DNA of 64,000 nucleotides from Duganella sp. BJB480 (GTDB lineage: Bacteria > Pseudomonadota > Gammaproteobacteria > Burkholderiales > Burkholderiaceae_D). This document shows positions 1 through 8,316 of the stretch, piece after piece. Location of the stretch: contig QVIN01000001.1 of assembly GCA_003416985.1 (NCBI GenBank), forward strand, positions 744,001 through 808,000. Direction: 5' to 3'. Below the pieces are notes generated by a model, which did no database searches, had not been told where the DNA came from, and worked only from the letters and a program-made list of their open reading frames with translations. A program made the position numbers and the translations under genes. Position 1 is the stretch's first letter. Each line of letters opens with the position of its first letter.

Positions 1-597
1 ATGACGCGCCTGTTGATCGGCGCCTCGCACTTCACCGTCACCTACTGGCCGCAGCTGCTGGTGATGGCCGGCGGCGCGGTGTTCGGCTTCCGCTACTGGG
101 TGGCCACCAGCGCCGGCCGCTACCAGTGGGACCGCTACAAGCTGAAATTCCCCATCGCGGGCAAGATCATCCACAAGGCCACGATGGCGCGCTTCGCCCG
201 CAGCTTCTCGCTGGCCAGCCGCAGCGGCGTGCCCATCGTGCAGGCGCTGACGGTGGTGTCGCAGACGGTGGAGAACTCCTACCTGTGCACCCGCGTCGAG
301 CAGATGCGCGACGGCGTCGAGCGCGGCGACAGCATCCTGCGTACCTCGGTGGCGGCCAATGTGTTCACGCCGGTGGTGCTGCAGATGATCGCGGTGGGCG
401 AGGAGTCCGGCTCGCTGGACGAACTCATGGACGAGATCGCCCAGATGTACGAGCGCGAGGTGGATTACGAATTGAAGACGCTGGCCGCGCAGATCGAGCC
501 CATCCTGATCACCTTCCTCGGCGTGCTGGTGCTGGTGCTGGCGCTGGGCATCTTCGTGCCGATCTGGGACCTGGGCAAAGTGGCGTTGCCGCACTGA
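1..597 (+). CDS. mshG: MSHA/type II secretion inner-membrane platform protein, C-terminal part (cut by window edge)
   Basis: This is the last 198 codons of a PilC/GspF-family protein, the polytopic inner-membrane platform that couples the assembly ATPase to pilin insertion. The segment shows the second T2SF domain: a helix-rich cytoplasmic part (ARFARSFSLASRSGVPIVQAL, VGEESGSLDELMDEIAQMYE) followed by a C-terminal hydrophobic helix (ITFLGVLVLVLALGIFVPIW). The frame is open from base 1, so the ATG at 1-3 is very probably an internal Met. The following MSHA pilin genes identify it as MshG rather than GspF or PilC. The stop overlaps the next start (TGATG). The rest of the gene, and probably the mshE ATPase, lie upstream of the window. 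Confidence 0.88.
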   Translation: MTRLLIGASHFTVTYWPQLLVMAGGAVFGFRYWVATSAGRYQWDRYKLKFPIAGKIIHKATMARFARSFSLASRSGVPIVQALTVVSQTVENSYLCTRVEQMRDGVERGDSILRTSVAANVFTPVVLQMIAVGEESGSLDELMDEIAQMYEREVDYELKTLAAQIEPILITFLGVLVLVLALGIFVPIWDLGKVALPH

Positions 598-1133
598 TGG
601 GCCGCCTGCGCTTATCGGGTGTTGTGCGGCCACAACGGCGGCGGGGGCGGGGATTCACGCTGTTCGAGTTCGCCGTGGTGGCTTCGATTTTTGCCGTGTT
701 GATAACTGTGGCGCTGGAGCGGGTGGCGTATTACCGCCACGCCGGCGACGAGGCGGCGGTGCAGGCTTTGCTGATCAATATGCGTAGCGCTTTGTCTGGG
801 AAAGTGATGGCTTTGCAGGCGCAGGGCAGGGAGCAGGAAATCGACGCGCTGGCCGGCGCCAATCCGGTGACGTGGCTGGAACGCGTGCCAAACAATTATG
901 TTGGTGAGCTAACAGACGGCGCGGCCAAAAGTGTTAAAGCTGGCAATTGGTATTTTGATCCAACTCAACAAAAGTTGATTTTCGTGAGGGGAGAGCAGGG
1001 AAATTTGTTAAATGGTGCCTCAAAGAACATTTGTTTCAAGGTAGAATTACTGCGCTTGCCCTCAAAAAACGCCAACGCAGAGCGCCAGCCGGGAAACGAT
1101 CCCGGTGTCGCGCTAATCGAAGTCCCCGAATAA
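597..1133 (+). CDS. Type IV pseudopilin at the mshF/mshB position
   Basis: A 178-residue prepilin-like protein. The basic leader ends RGRG and is followed by FTLFEFAVVASIFAVLI, so the prepilin peptidase motif, Phe+1 and Glu+5 are all present. The rest is a soluble domain without obvious paired C-terminal cysteines. Its place between mshG and mshA matches mshF/mshB in Vibrio, but I cannot tell which it represents, so no symbol is given. The chosen ATG overlaps the mshG stop; the open frame runs further upstream only as a shadow of mshG. The 3' part (about 880-1080) is clearly AT-richer than the surrounding genes. Confidence 0.75.
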   Translation: MGRLRLSGVVRPQRRRGRGFTLFEFAVVASIFAVLITVALERVAYYRHAGDEAAVQALLINMRSALSGKVMALQAQGREQEIDALAGANPVTWLERVPNNYVGELTDGAAKSVKAGNWYFDPTQQKLIFVRGEQGNLLNGASKNICFKVELLRLPSKNANAERQPGNDPGVALIEVPE

Positions 1134-1201
1134 TTGCCGCTGCGGCTATCCGCTGCAGAAGGCGTTGATGAACTTTTCTTAGCCAGGTCTGGAGATTTTT
1201 T

Positions 1202-1657
1202 ATGCATACCCCACAAGCGCGCGTTTTTCGTAGCCGGCCACAACAAGGCGGTTTCACGCTGATCGAACTGATTGTTGTGATTGTTATTTTGGGCATCCTG
1301 GCCGCGACCGCGCTGCCGAAGTTCGCCGGCTTGGGCGCCGACGCCCGTACCGCCAAGCTTAACTCGGCGCGCGCGTCGATCCTGAGCGCGGCCAATATGT
1401 ATCACGGCCGCTGGCTGGCGGCGGGTTCGCCCTCAACCGGCACCACGAATTTCGATAACAGTGTCGTGGTTGATAACACCACCGGCTATCCTACCGTGGC
1501 CACCATGACGAGCGCCCTCACTCTTACCGACTTCGACACCACCGCTGCTTCCACCGGCGTCTTTTACAGCGATGCCTCCCACAAAGTGGGGTGCTCCGTC
1601 ACTTATACGGCCACCTCGGCCGGCCCGAGTGCGGTGGTCGATAGCAGCGCTTGCTGA
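1202..1657 (+). CDS. mshA: MSHA major pilin
   Basis: A 151-residue prepilin with a 17-residue leader ending GG, then FTLIELIVVIVILGILAATA, a textbook type IV pilin N-terminus with Phe+1 and Glu+5. The C-terminal region has two cysteines (VGCSVTY and the final SSAC) able to form the usual D-region disulfide. It is predicted to be the major structural subunit of the mannose-sensitive-haemagglutinin-type pilus. A GGAG ribosome site lies 8 bases before the ATG, and the gene is preceded by a 68-base gap, one of few in this locus, which suits separate strong expression of the major pilin. The assignment rests on pilin type and position among the other msh genes. Confidence 0.85.
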   Translation: MHTPQARVFRSRPQQGGFTLIELIVVIVILGILAATALPKFAGLGADARTAKLNSARASILSAANMYHGRWLAAGSPSTGTTNFDNSVVVDNTTGYPTVATMTSALTLTDFDTTAASTGVFYSDASHKVGCSVTYTATSAGPSAVVDSSAC

Positions 1658-1690
1658 CCTAGCGTCCATGACCGGCCGGAGTTGGGCGTG

Positions 1691-2233
1691 ATGGGGCTGG
1701 CGCTGCGGCGCCGTACCCGGCCCGCGAGGTCGGATGGCTTCACCTTGGTCGAGCTGGTCGTCATTATCGTGGTGATCGGCATCCTGGGCGCGATGGCCGC
1801 GCCGCGTTTCTTCCAGAGCCAGGGCTTTGACGCGGTCGCCTACACCGACCAGATGCGGGCCTTGCTGCGCTACGGCCAGAAGATCGCCATCGCCCAGGGC
1901 CGCAACGTCTTCGTGCGGCTGAGCGGCGGCAGCACCGCGCTATGCTACGACGCCGCCTGCGCCGTGCGGGTGGCGCCGGCGGGCGGATCCAACAGCGCCA
2001 CCAAAGCCACGCTGGCCAGTTGCGGCACCACCGCCTGGGCCTGCGAAGGCGTGCCCAACGGCTTGGCGGCGCCCTCCGCCACCTTCTTTTTCGACCCCGC
2101 CGGCCAACCCTTCGCGGCGAACGATCCGCCGGGCGGACTGAACTCGACTTTCGCCCCGCTGACGCTGGCCATCACCGGCGACGGCAGCACCCACAACGTC
2201 ACCGTCACCCCGGTAACCGGCTATGTCTATTAA
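1691..2233 (+). CDS. mshC: MSHA minor pilin MshC
   Basis: A 180-residue GspH/FimT-like prepilin. The leader ends SDG and is followed by FTLVELVVIIVVIGILGAMA. The ATG at 1691 is chosen because GGAG at 1678-1681 lies nine bases before it; a GTG at 1688 is possible, while a TTG at 1682 directly abuts that ribosome site and is unlikely. The mature domain has paired cysteines (LCYDAACAV, ASCGTTAWACEG). Minor pilins of this type form the initiation complex at the pilus tip. The gene overlaps mshD by 11 bases, which suggests translational coupling. Confidence 0.85.
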   Translation: MGLALRRRTRPARSDGFTLVELVVIIVVIGILGAMAAPRFFQSQGFDAVAYTDQMRALLRYGQKIAIAQGRNVFVRLSGGSTALCYDAACAVRVAPAGGSNSATKATLASCGTTAWACEGVPNGLAAPSATFFFDPAGQPFAANDPPGGLNSTFAPLTLAITGDGSTHNVTVTPVTGYVY

Positions 2234-2789
2234 GCCGGCCTCGCGTGCGCAGTTGGGCCTGAGCCTGGTTGAGCTGGTCATGTTCATCGTCATCGTCGGC
2301 ATCGCCGTGGTCGGCGTGCTGGAGGTGCTGAGCTTCGGCGCGCGCTCCAGTCCCGATCCGATGCGGCGCAAGCAGGCACTGGCCATCGCCGAGGGCATGA
2401 TGGAGGAAGTCCGGCAGGCGCGCTTCACATTTTGCGACGCCAATGATCCGGCGGCAGAGCTGCCCACCACGACGAGTCCGGCCAACTGCGCGATTCCGGA
2501 AGTGCTCGGCCAGGAGATCAACAACATCGGCCGTCCCTTCGACAACGTCAGCGATTATGCGGGCAACTACACCACCGACGCCGCTGGGAACGCTTTCCCG
2601 GTCGGCTACACGGCGAATGTCGCGATCACGGCCGACCCGCTGGGGCCCGCCGGCGCCCAGATCCAGTCCTCAGCGACGTCGGCAAACATGAACGTGCTGC
2701 ACATCACCGTCACCGTCACCTACATCAATGGCGGCGACCCGGTGGTGCTGGACGGCTACCGCACCCGCTACGCGCCGAGGTCGCTATGA
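2223..2789 (+). CDS. mshD: MSHA minor pilin MshD
   Basis: A 188-residue prepilin-like protein. After the leader Gly (residue 12) the mature N-terminus is LSLVELVMFIVIVGIAVVGV, so position +1 is Leu rather than the usual Phe, while Glu+5 is kept. The periplasmic domain is rich in beta-prone segments and Asn/Gly turns. The gene lies between mshC and mshO and overlaps both (11 bases upstream, a 4-base ATGA downstream). The likely role is a priming or tip minor pilin, equivalent in position to PilV/GspI. Confidence 0.83.
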   Translation: MSIKPASRAQLGLSLVELVMFIVIVGIAVVGVLEVLSFGARSSPDPMRRKQALAIAEGMMEEVRQARFTFCDANDPAAELPTTTSPANCAIPEVLGQEINNIGRPFDNVSDYAGNYTTDAAGNAFPVGYTANVAITADPLGPAGAQIQSSATSANMNVLHITVTVTYINGGDPVVLDGYRTRYAPRSL

Positions 2790-3619
2790 ACCAGCATCGT
2801 GCGCGCGGCTTCACGCTGGTGGAGGCGATCATCGTCATGGTGATCACCGGCATCCTGGCCGGCGTGGTGGCGGTGTTCCTCAAGACCCCGGTGCAGAACT
2901 ATGTCGACACCGCCGCCCGCGTCGACATGACCGACGTCGCCGATTTGGCCCTGCGCCGCATGACGCGCGAGCTGCGGCTGGCCCTGCCCAACAGCGTGCT
3001 GATCTCCGCCGACCGCCACACCCTGCAGTTCCTGCTGACCAGCACCGGCGGCCGCTATATCGACATCGCCGATTCGCCGCCGGCCGCCCTGCTGCCGCTC
3101 GATTTCAGCCCGGCCGCCAGCCTGCAGTTCGACATCGCCGGCGCCGCGCCCACCGGACGCATGGCGATCGTGCCGGGCAACTGGATCACCGTGTTCAACA
3201 TCGGCACCGCGCCGGCGGACGCCCGCACCTTCGGCAACGCCGCCCGCGTGACGGCGGTCAACGGCACCCGCGTCACGCTGGCCACCAATCCGTTCGCGGC
3301 CCAGTCGCCATCGATGCAATCGCCGACCAGCCGCTTCCAGGTGGTGACCGGCACCGTGACCTATGTCTGCGCGCCATCCGCCACCGGCGGCACGCTGACG
3401 CGCAACTTCACCAGCCAGATCATCGGCCTGAACGGGCTGGGCGCGCCGCCCTACGGCGCGGCGGCGCGGCTGGCCAACCTGGTCGCGGCCTGCGACTTCG
3501 ACAGCACCGTGCTGGCCAATACCAATGCGGCGCTGGTGTCCGTCTCGCTGACGCTGGCGCGCAGCAATGGCGAAACCATCAGCCTGGTGCGCCAGGTCCA
3601 CCTGGATAACACGCCGTGA
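2786..3619 (+). CDS. mshO: MSHA minor pilin MshO
   Basis: A 277-residue GspJ/PilW-like prepilin with a very short leader (eight residues ending RG) and FTLVEAIIVMVITGILAGVV. It is larger than the other pilins here, as expected for the GspJ/PilW class, with a long mature domain containing two late cysteines (VTYVCAPS and VAACDF). It is linked to mshD by ATGA and to mshP by GTGA, so the three minor pilins are probably translated as a coupled set. Confidence 0.85.
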   Translation: MNQHRARGFTLVEAIIVMVITGILAGVVAVFLKTPVQNYVDTAARVDMTDVADLALRRMTRELRLALPNSVLISADRHTLQFLLTSTGGRYIDIADSPPAALLPLDFSPAASLQFDIAGAAPTGRMAIVPGNWITVFNIGTAPADARTFGNAARVTAVNGTRVTLATNPFAAQSPSMQSPTSRFQVVTGTVTYVCAPSATGGTLTRNFTSQIIGLNGLGAPPYGAAARLANLVAACDFDSTVLANTNAALVSVSLTLARSNGETISLVRQVHLDNTP

Positions 3620-4044
3620 CGCCGTTCCGCCAACGCCTCGCCGCCGGCTTCTCCATCGTCACCGCGCTGTTCCTGGTGGTGGTGCTGTCGGCGCTGGGCG
3701 TAGCCATGATGAGCCTGACCACCTCGCAGCAGACCAGCTCGGCATTGGATCTGCTGGGCGCGCGCGCCTACGAGGCGGCCCGCGCCGGCGTCGAATACGG
3801 CCTGTACCAGCAGCGGATCAACAGCAGCTGCGTGGCCGCCACCAGCTTCCCGCTGGGCGGCACCTTGTCGACCTTTACCGTGACCGTGCAGTGCACCGTC
3901 AACCCCACGCCCGGCATGGGCCCGGAGATGAACCGGATCACCGTCACCGCCACCGCCTGCAACCAGCCGGCCGGCGGCGCGTGTCCGAACGCCGCCACCA
4001 CCAGCGCCGACTATGTGCAGCGCACGGTCATGGTCCAGTTCTGA
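3616..4044 (+). CDS. mshP: MSHA biogenesis protein MshP
   Basis: A 142-residue GspK/PilX-like pseudopilin. Start is GTG, overlapping the mshO stop as GTGA. The N-terminus is AAG followed by FSIVTALFLVVVLSALGVA: the cleavage site is present but the Glu+5 of major pilins is replaced by Thr/Val, as is common in GspK-type tip pilins. A helix with SLTTSQQTSSALDLLGARAYEAARAG follows, typical of this class. Two or three cysteines are present in the mature domain. It probably caps the tip complex with MshC, D and O. Confidence 0.83.
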   Translation: MTPFRQRLAAGFSIVTALFLVVVLSALGVAMMSLTTSQQTSSALDLLGARAYEAARAGVEYGLYQQRINSSCVAATSFPLGGTLSTFTVTVQCTVNPTPGMGPEMNRITVTATACNQPAGGACPNAATTSADYVQRTVMVQF

Positions 4045-4054
4045 GGAGGCGACG

Positions 4055-7000
4055 ATGCGAACCATGACACGAATTCCGCACCGGCTGGCCTGCGTGCTGG
4101 CGCTGCTGTGCGCGCTGGCCGCCGGCGCGGCGCGCGCCGATACGCCGATCACGCTGTTCAAGAGCTTCGCCGGCAACGTCAGCTTCACCGGCGCCCAGGT
4201 CACCATGCGCGCCAAGGACAACGATACCGATCCCTGCGCCCTCAAGAACGGCACCCTGCAACTCAAGCTGAAGGATGTGCCGCACAGCGCCACCATCCTC
4301 AGCGCCCAGCTGTACTGGGCCGGCTCCGGCTCGACCCCGGATTTCGATGTGACGTTCGACGGCGACCCGGTGAGCGCGCCCAGCAACCGGCGCTACACGT
4401 CGGCCACGGTGGGCTACGACTTCTTCGCGGGCTCGGTGGACGTGACCGCGCAGGTGATCGCCAAGGGCAACGGCAACTACAAGGTCGACGACCTGACCAT
4501 CAACAGCGGCAGTCCCTATTGCGCGGTGGAGGGCGTGCTGGGCGGCTTCCAGCTGCTGGTGGTGTACTCGGACCCCAGCGAGCCGTTCCGGGTGCTCAAC
4601 GTCTACGAAGGCTTGCAGTACATCCGCTATTCCTCCGTGACGCTGACGCTGGCCAACTTCAAGACCCCCACGCCGATCGGCAACCTGACCGGCAGGATCG
4701 GCCATATCACCTGGGAGGGCGACCCCACGCTGTCTGGCGGCGGCGAGATCTTGCGCTACAACGGGGTCGAGCTGGTCGATGCGATGAACCCGTCCGGCAA
4801 CCAGTTCAACTCGGCCTCCAACATCGACGGCGACGACAAGTCCTACGGCATCGACTTCGACGCCTACACCGTGTCGTCGCCGACCATCAAGGCCGGCCAG
4901 ACCCAGGCGCGCAGCGACTACCAGTCCGGCCAGGACCTGGTGCTGCTGAACGCCGAGGTGATCGCCGCGCCCAACGTGCCGGCCGCCGACCGCGCCATTT
5001 CGATGACGCTGCAAACCCCGTTGCAGCCTGCGCAGGCCAGCAACTACCTCATCAAGGTCAGCAACAACGGCCCGCTGGCCGAGGGCGGCCCGACCACCGT
5101 GGTGGACGTGCTGCCGTCGTCGCTGATCTTCGTCAGCGCCGGCGGCACGGGCTGGGTGTGCGGCATGGCGGGGCAGAAGCTCACCTGCACCTACAGCGCG
5201 ACGATGGCCGCCGGCGCCACACTGCCGGTGATCACGCTGCGGGTGACCACGGCCGCAGCCGCCAGCGGCCTGGTGGTCAACAGCGCCACCGTCAGCGGCC
5301 AGTTGTTCGATTACTACGACGGCAACGATACCTCCACCGTCAGCTCGCTGGTGGGGGCGGCGGGTTTTACGCCGACCTATGTGTACACCGTCTCCAAGGA
5401 CGACAACCGGCCCGACCAGGGCCAGTGCGTGAACGGCCTGGCGTTCGACGACCCGGGCCAGACCTGCCAGCCGATCGACTTCACCGGCAAGCAGTATGTG
5501 GCCAACATGGATATCCCGATGTACCTGACCTTCGTGGCCGCCGGCGTGCCGACCGCGTTGTCGAACTCGGTCACGACGATCCAGGTCAAGTACGCGCTGT
5601 CCTGCCACGATCCGGCGCAGGACGCCGGCGTGCGCGCCACCTTCAGCATGGTCGGCGGCGGCACCAGCACGCTGCCGCTGTGCGCCCGCTCGGGCGCGAT
5701 GCCGGCGCAGAACTCGTCCACCTGGACCGGCTTGAACAACGTCGACATGGCCGCCGGCATGGCCAGCTCGGTCAATATGTACAAGTTCCACTACGCGGAC
5801 GTGGGACGCATCGAGTTCCTCGTCAGCGACAACAGCGCCCGCTACGGCACCAGCGGCCCCTTCGTCGAACGTCCGGACAAGCTGGCCTTGTTCACGCCAT
5901 CCGGCAACCATGCCGGCAACCCGGCGGCATCGGTCACCGACCCTGTGTTCATCAGCGCCGGCACCGCGTTCCCGTTGACCGTCAGCGCGCTGATGTATGG
6001 CGGCGCGCCGGCGCCCAACTTTGGCAAGGAAAGCACACCGGTCGCCATCAAACTGACCGTGAAGGCGGCCAAGGACGCGAACGGCGACCGGTTGGTCGAC
6101 ATGTTGGCCGACCCGACGAAGCCCGAGGACGAGCTGGTGCTGAACGGCAGCCTGGGCGCCTTCAGCGGCGGCAGCGCCACCGGCAACGCGTTTTCGTACG
6201 CCGATGTCGGCGTGCTGGAAATCACGCCGGTGATCGCTCCGCCCGATGCCTCCACGCCTAGTGGCAGCTATCTCGGCACCGGCGGCGTGGTGTCGGTGCC
6301 GGTCAACGTCGGCCGCTTCGTGCCGGACCATTTCGACACGGTGGTGACGGCGCCCATGGCCTGCGACCCGGCCGGCATGAGCTGCCCGGCCTCGGTGGCC
6401 GGCATGGCGTACTCGCGCCAGTCGTTCAAGGTGAAGGTGACGGCGGCCAACCTGCAGGGCGCCACCACCGTCAACTATCGCGGCGCCCTGGCGCGCGCGG
6501 TGCAGCTGTCGGCTTGGTCGGCGCCCGGCTCGACCACCACCGCCAATCCGCCGGCCTCGCCGGCCGGGGCGGCGATGAGCGCCAACAACCTGGCCGCCAC
6601 CGATTTCGGCGTCGTTACCGACCCCGCCAACCCGCTCCCGCCGCCCGGCGGCACGGCCAACGCCAATCCGGTCTATACCTTGCCGAACCCCTACGTGTCG
6701 ACCGCGCCGTTCGCCAACAACTGGGTGCCGCCGACCATGGTCTACGTGCGCGCCGACGAGACCGGCGCGCCCAACGACGGCGTCACGTCGCTGCGCACCG
6801 GCGCGGTGGAGGGCGGCGTGGCGGTGGTGTCCGGCCGCCTGTTCGTGCCGAATGCTTACGGCGCGTCCAACCTGCCGGTGACGCTGCAGCTGGCCGCCCA
6901 GTACTACGGCCAGGCCACCGTCGGCGGCGCCACCGTGCGCGCCTGGCGCAACAACCTCAGCGACAGCACCACCACGGTCACGCCGGCGACGGACTTGCAA

Positions 7001-7228
7001 TACACCAGCTGCCTGCTGGCCTGCCCGTCGCCGGCCAGCGGCGCCCTGCCGACCTACACGATGAACGCCGGCGTGGCGGGCGTCAGCCTGAAGGCGGGCA
7101 GCAGCACCGGCAAGAGCGGCGCCAACGTCGCCGCCATCAACGCGCCGGTGTGGCTGCCGACCGGCCAAGGACGTGTGACTTTTGGCTTGTACCGCAGCCC
7201 GGTCATTTTCTTGAGGGAAGTGTATTGA
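4055..7228 (+). CDS. mshQ: MSHA biogenesis protein MshQ, large secreted tip or adhesin candidate
   Basis: A 1057-residue exported protein. The ATG at 4055 has AGGAGG just upstream and is followed by a signal peptide ending ARAD; the open frame upstream overlaps mshP and is not used. About residues 25-300 form a Cys-containing beta-rich region resembling DUF3344-like domains. About 307-432 is a DUF11-type conserved repeat (MTLQTPLQPAQ, YLIKVSNNGPL). The C-terminal half is the DUF6701 region typical of MshQ, with the hallmark GRFVPDHFD near residue 751. Vibrio-type MshQ often carries a LamG-like domain, which I do not see here. A pilus-associated adhesive role is inferred from family and position. 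Confidence 0.82.
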   Translation: MRTMTRIPHRLACVLALLCALAAGAARADTPITLFKSFAGNVSFTGAQVTMRAKDNDTDPCALKNGTLQLKLKDVPHSATILSAQLYWAGSGSTPDFDVTFDGDPVSAPSNRRYTSATVGYDFFAGSVDVTAQVIAKGNGNYKVDDLTINSGSPYCAVEGVLGGFQLLVVYSDPSEPFRVLNVYEGLQYIRYSSVTLTLANFKTPTPIGNLTGRIGHITWEGDPTLSGGGEILRYNGVELVDAMNPSGNQFNSASNIDGDDKSYGIDFDAYTVSSPTIKAGQTQARSDYQSGQDLVLLNAEVIAAPNVPAADRAISMTLQTPLQPAQASNYLIKVSNNGPLAEGGPTTVVDVLPSSLIFVSAGGTGWVCGMAGQKLTCTYSATMAAGATLPVITLRVTTAAAASGLVVNSATVSGQLFDYYDGNDTSTVSSLVGAAGFTPTYVYTVSKDDNRPDQGQCVNGLAFDDPGQTCQPIDFTGKQYVANMDIPMYLTFVAAGVPTALSNSVTTIQVKYALSCHDPAQDAGVRATFSMVGGGTSTLPLCARSGAMPAQNSSTWTGLNNVDMAAGMASSVNMYKFHYADVGRIEFLVSDNSARYGTSGPFVERPDKLALFTPSGNHAGNPAASVTDPVFISAGTAFPLTVSALMYGGAPAPNFGKESTPVAIKLTVKAAKDANGDRLVDMLADPTKPEDELVLNGSLGAFSGGSATGNAFSYADVGVLEITPVIAPPDASTPSGSYLGTGGVVSVPVNVGRFVPDHFDTVVTAPMACDPAGMSCPASVAGMAYSRQSFKVKVTAANLQGATTVNYRGALARAVQLSAWSAPGSTTTANPPASPAGAAMSANNLAATDFGVVTDPANPLPPPGGTANANPVYTLPNPYVSTAPFANNWVPPTMVYVRADETGAPNDGVTSLRTGAVEGGVAVVSGRLFVPNAYGASNLPVTLQLAAQYYGQATVGGATVRAWRNNLSDSTTTVTPATDLQYTSCLLACPSPASGALPTYTMNAGVAGVSLKAGSSTGKSGANVAAINAPVWLPTGQGRVTFGLYRSPVIFLREVY

Positions 7229-7279
7229 ATCCGCCTCATTTTATTTTGTATCTGAGCATTAAGAAGGCAAACTGGAGAC

Positions 7280-7360
7280 ATGGCCCGAAATAGGGGAGGT
7301 GGCTCAATGAAACTTGAATATAATCAACGACGTGCGGCGACTATTGAATCCCGTGCTTAA
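7280..7360 (+). CDS. Possible micro-ORF between mshQ and mshI (17 or 26 codons)
   Basis: The 149-base gap between mshQ and mshI holds a short frame from ATG 7280 to TAA 7358-7360, with a second in-frame ATG at 7307. The inner start has a strong purine-rich ribosome site (AGGGGAGGT, 7292-7300) at good spacing and would give a 17-residue peptide, MKLEYNQRRAATIESRA. It could be a leader peptide coupling the structural and assembly halves of the locus, or chance. There is no family match I recognise. Confidence 0.25.
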   Translation: MARNRGGGSMKLEYNQRRAATIESRA

Positions 7361-7377
7361 TCATTTGAGACAGTCGG

Positions 7378-8316
7378 ATGCGTTTATTCGGAAAAGCTGA
7401 AAAAAAGAACGGCTGGCTGGCCATCGGCCTGACGGCGGACGGCGTGCAGGCGGCGGCGATCGAGCGCCGCACCGACGGCTTGCCGAAGGTGGTGCTGGCC
7501 GCGTCCTATCCCGGCAAGGCCGACGAGGCCGGCGCCACGCTGGCGCGGCTGGGCAAGGACTTGCATGCCAACCGCTATCAATGCACCACGCTGCTGGGCG
7601 CGGGCGGCTATCAGCTGCTGATGGTGGAGGCGCCCAATGTGCCCGAGGCGGAGATGAAGACCGCGCTGGGCTGGTGCGTCAAGGACATGATCGACTTCCC
7701 GCTGGAGCAGGCCACGATCGACATGGCGCTGCTGCCGCCGGCCAATGGTTCGACCCAGGCGCGGCAGGCGTTCGCGGTGGCCGCCCGCAACAGCGTGCTG
7801 ATGCCGCACCAGCAGCTGTTCGCCGACAGCAAAATCGCGCTGACCGCCATCGACATCGGCGAGATGGCGCAGCGGAATATCTCGGCGCTGCTGGAGCCGG
7901 AGGGACGCGGCCTGGCGCTGCTGGCCTTCGACGCCGACGGCGGTTTGCTGACGGTCAGCTATCAATCCGAGCTCTACCTGGCGCGCCGCATCGATATCAC
8001 GCTGAACCAGTTGCTGGACCCGGACCATGAGCGCCTACATCAGCTGTACGACCGCATCACGCTGGAGCTGCAACGCTCGCTCGATCACTTCGAGCGGCAG
8101 TTCTCGTTTGTCACCGTGGCCAAGCTGGTGCTGTCGCCGGTGGGCGAGGGCGGCCTGTGCACTTACCTGACCAGCAATCTGTACCTGCCGGTCGAGCAGC
8201 TGGACCTGGCCAAGGTGCTGGACCTGAGCGCGGCGCCCGAGCTGCGGGAACCCGCGCAGCAGGCCGGCTTCCTGCGCACGCTGGGCGCGGCCCTGCGTGA
8301 AAGGGCGAGCACATGA
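7378..8316 (+). CDS. mshI: MSHA biogenesis protein MshI (PilM-like)
   Basis: A 312-residue cytoplasmic actin-like protein of the PilM/GspL-N class. The N-terminus has GWLAIGLTADGVQAAAIER, matching the first beta hairpin of the fold, and GLALLAFDADGGLLTV a later strand pair. In type IV pilus systems such a protein binds the N-terminal tail of the PilN-like partner encoded next. It starts the assembly block of the locus and overlaps the next gene by ATGA. There is no transmembrane segment. Confidence 0.82.
   Translation: MRLFGKAEKKNGWLAIGLTADGVQAAAIERRTDGLPKVVLAASYPGKADEAGATLARLGKDLHANRYQCTTLLGAGGYQLLMVEAPNVPEAEMKTALGWCVKDMIDFPLEQATIDMALLPPANGSTQARQAFAVAARNSVLMPHQQLFADSKIALTAIDIGEMAQRNISALLEPEGRGLALLAFDADGGLLTVSYQSELYLARRIDITLNQLLDPDHERLHQLYDRITLELQRSLDHFERQFSFVTVAKLVLSPVGEGGLCTYLTSNLYLPVEQLDLAKVLDLSAAPELREPAQQAGFLRTLGAALRERAST

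Noticed and set aside
1..3. ATG at the first base as start of mshG
   Set aside because: The protein lacks the N-terminal half of the T2SF family, so the codon is internal and the gene begins upstream.
4028..7168. A frame of over 1000 codons on the - strand across mshQ
   Set aside because: It is antisense to mshQ, composed of Arg/Gly/His-rich low-complexity sequence, and has no ribosome site; high-GC codon bias opens such frames.
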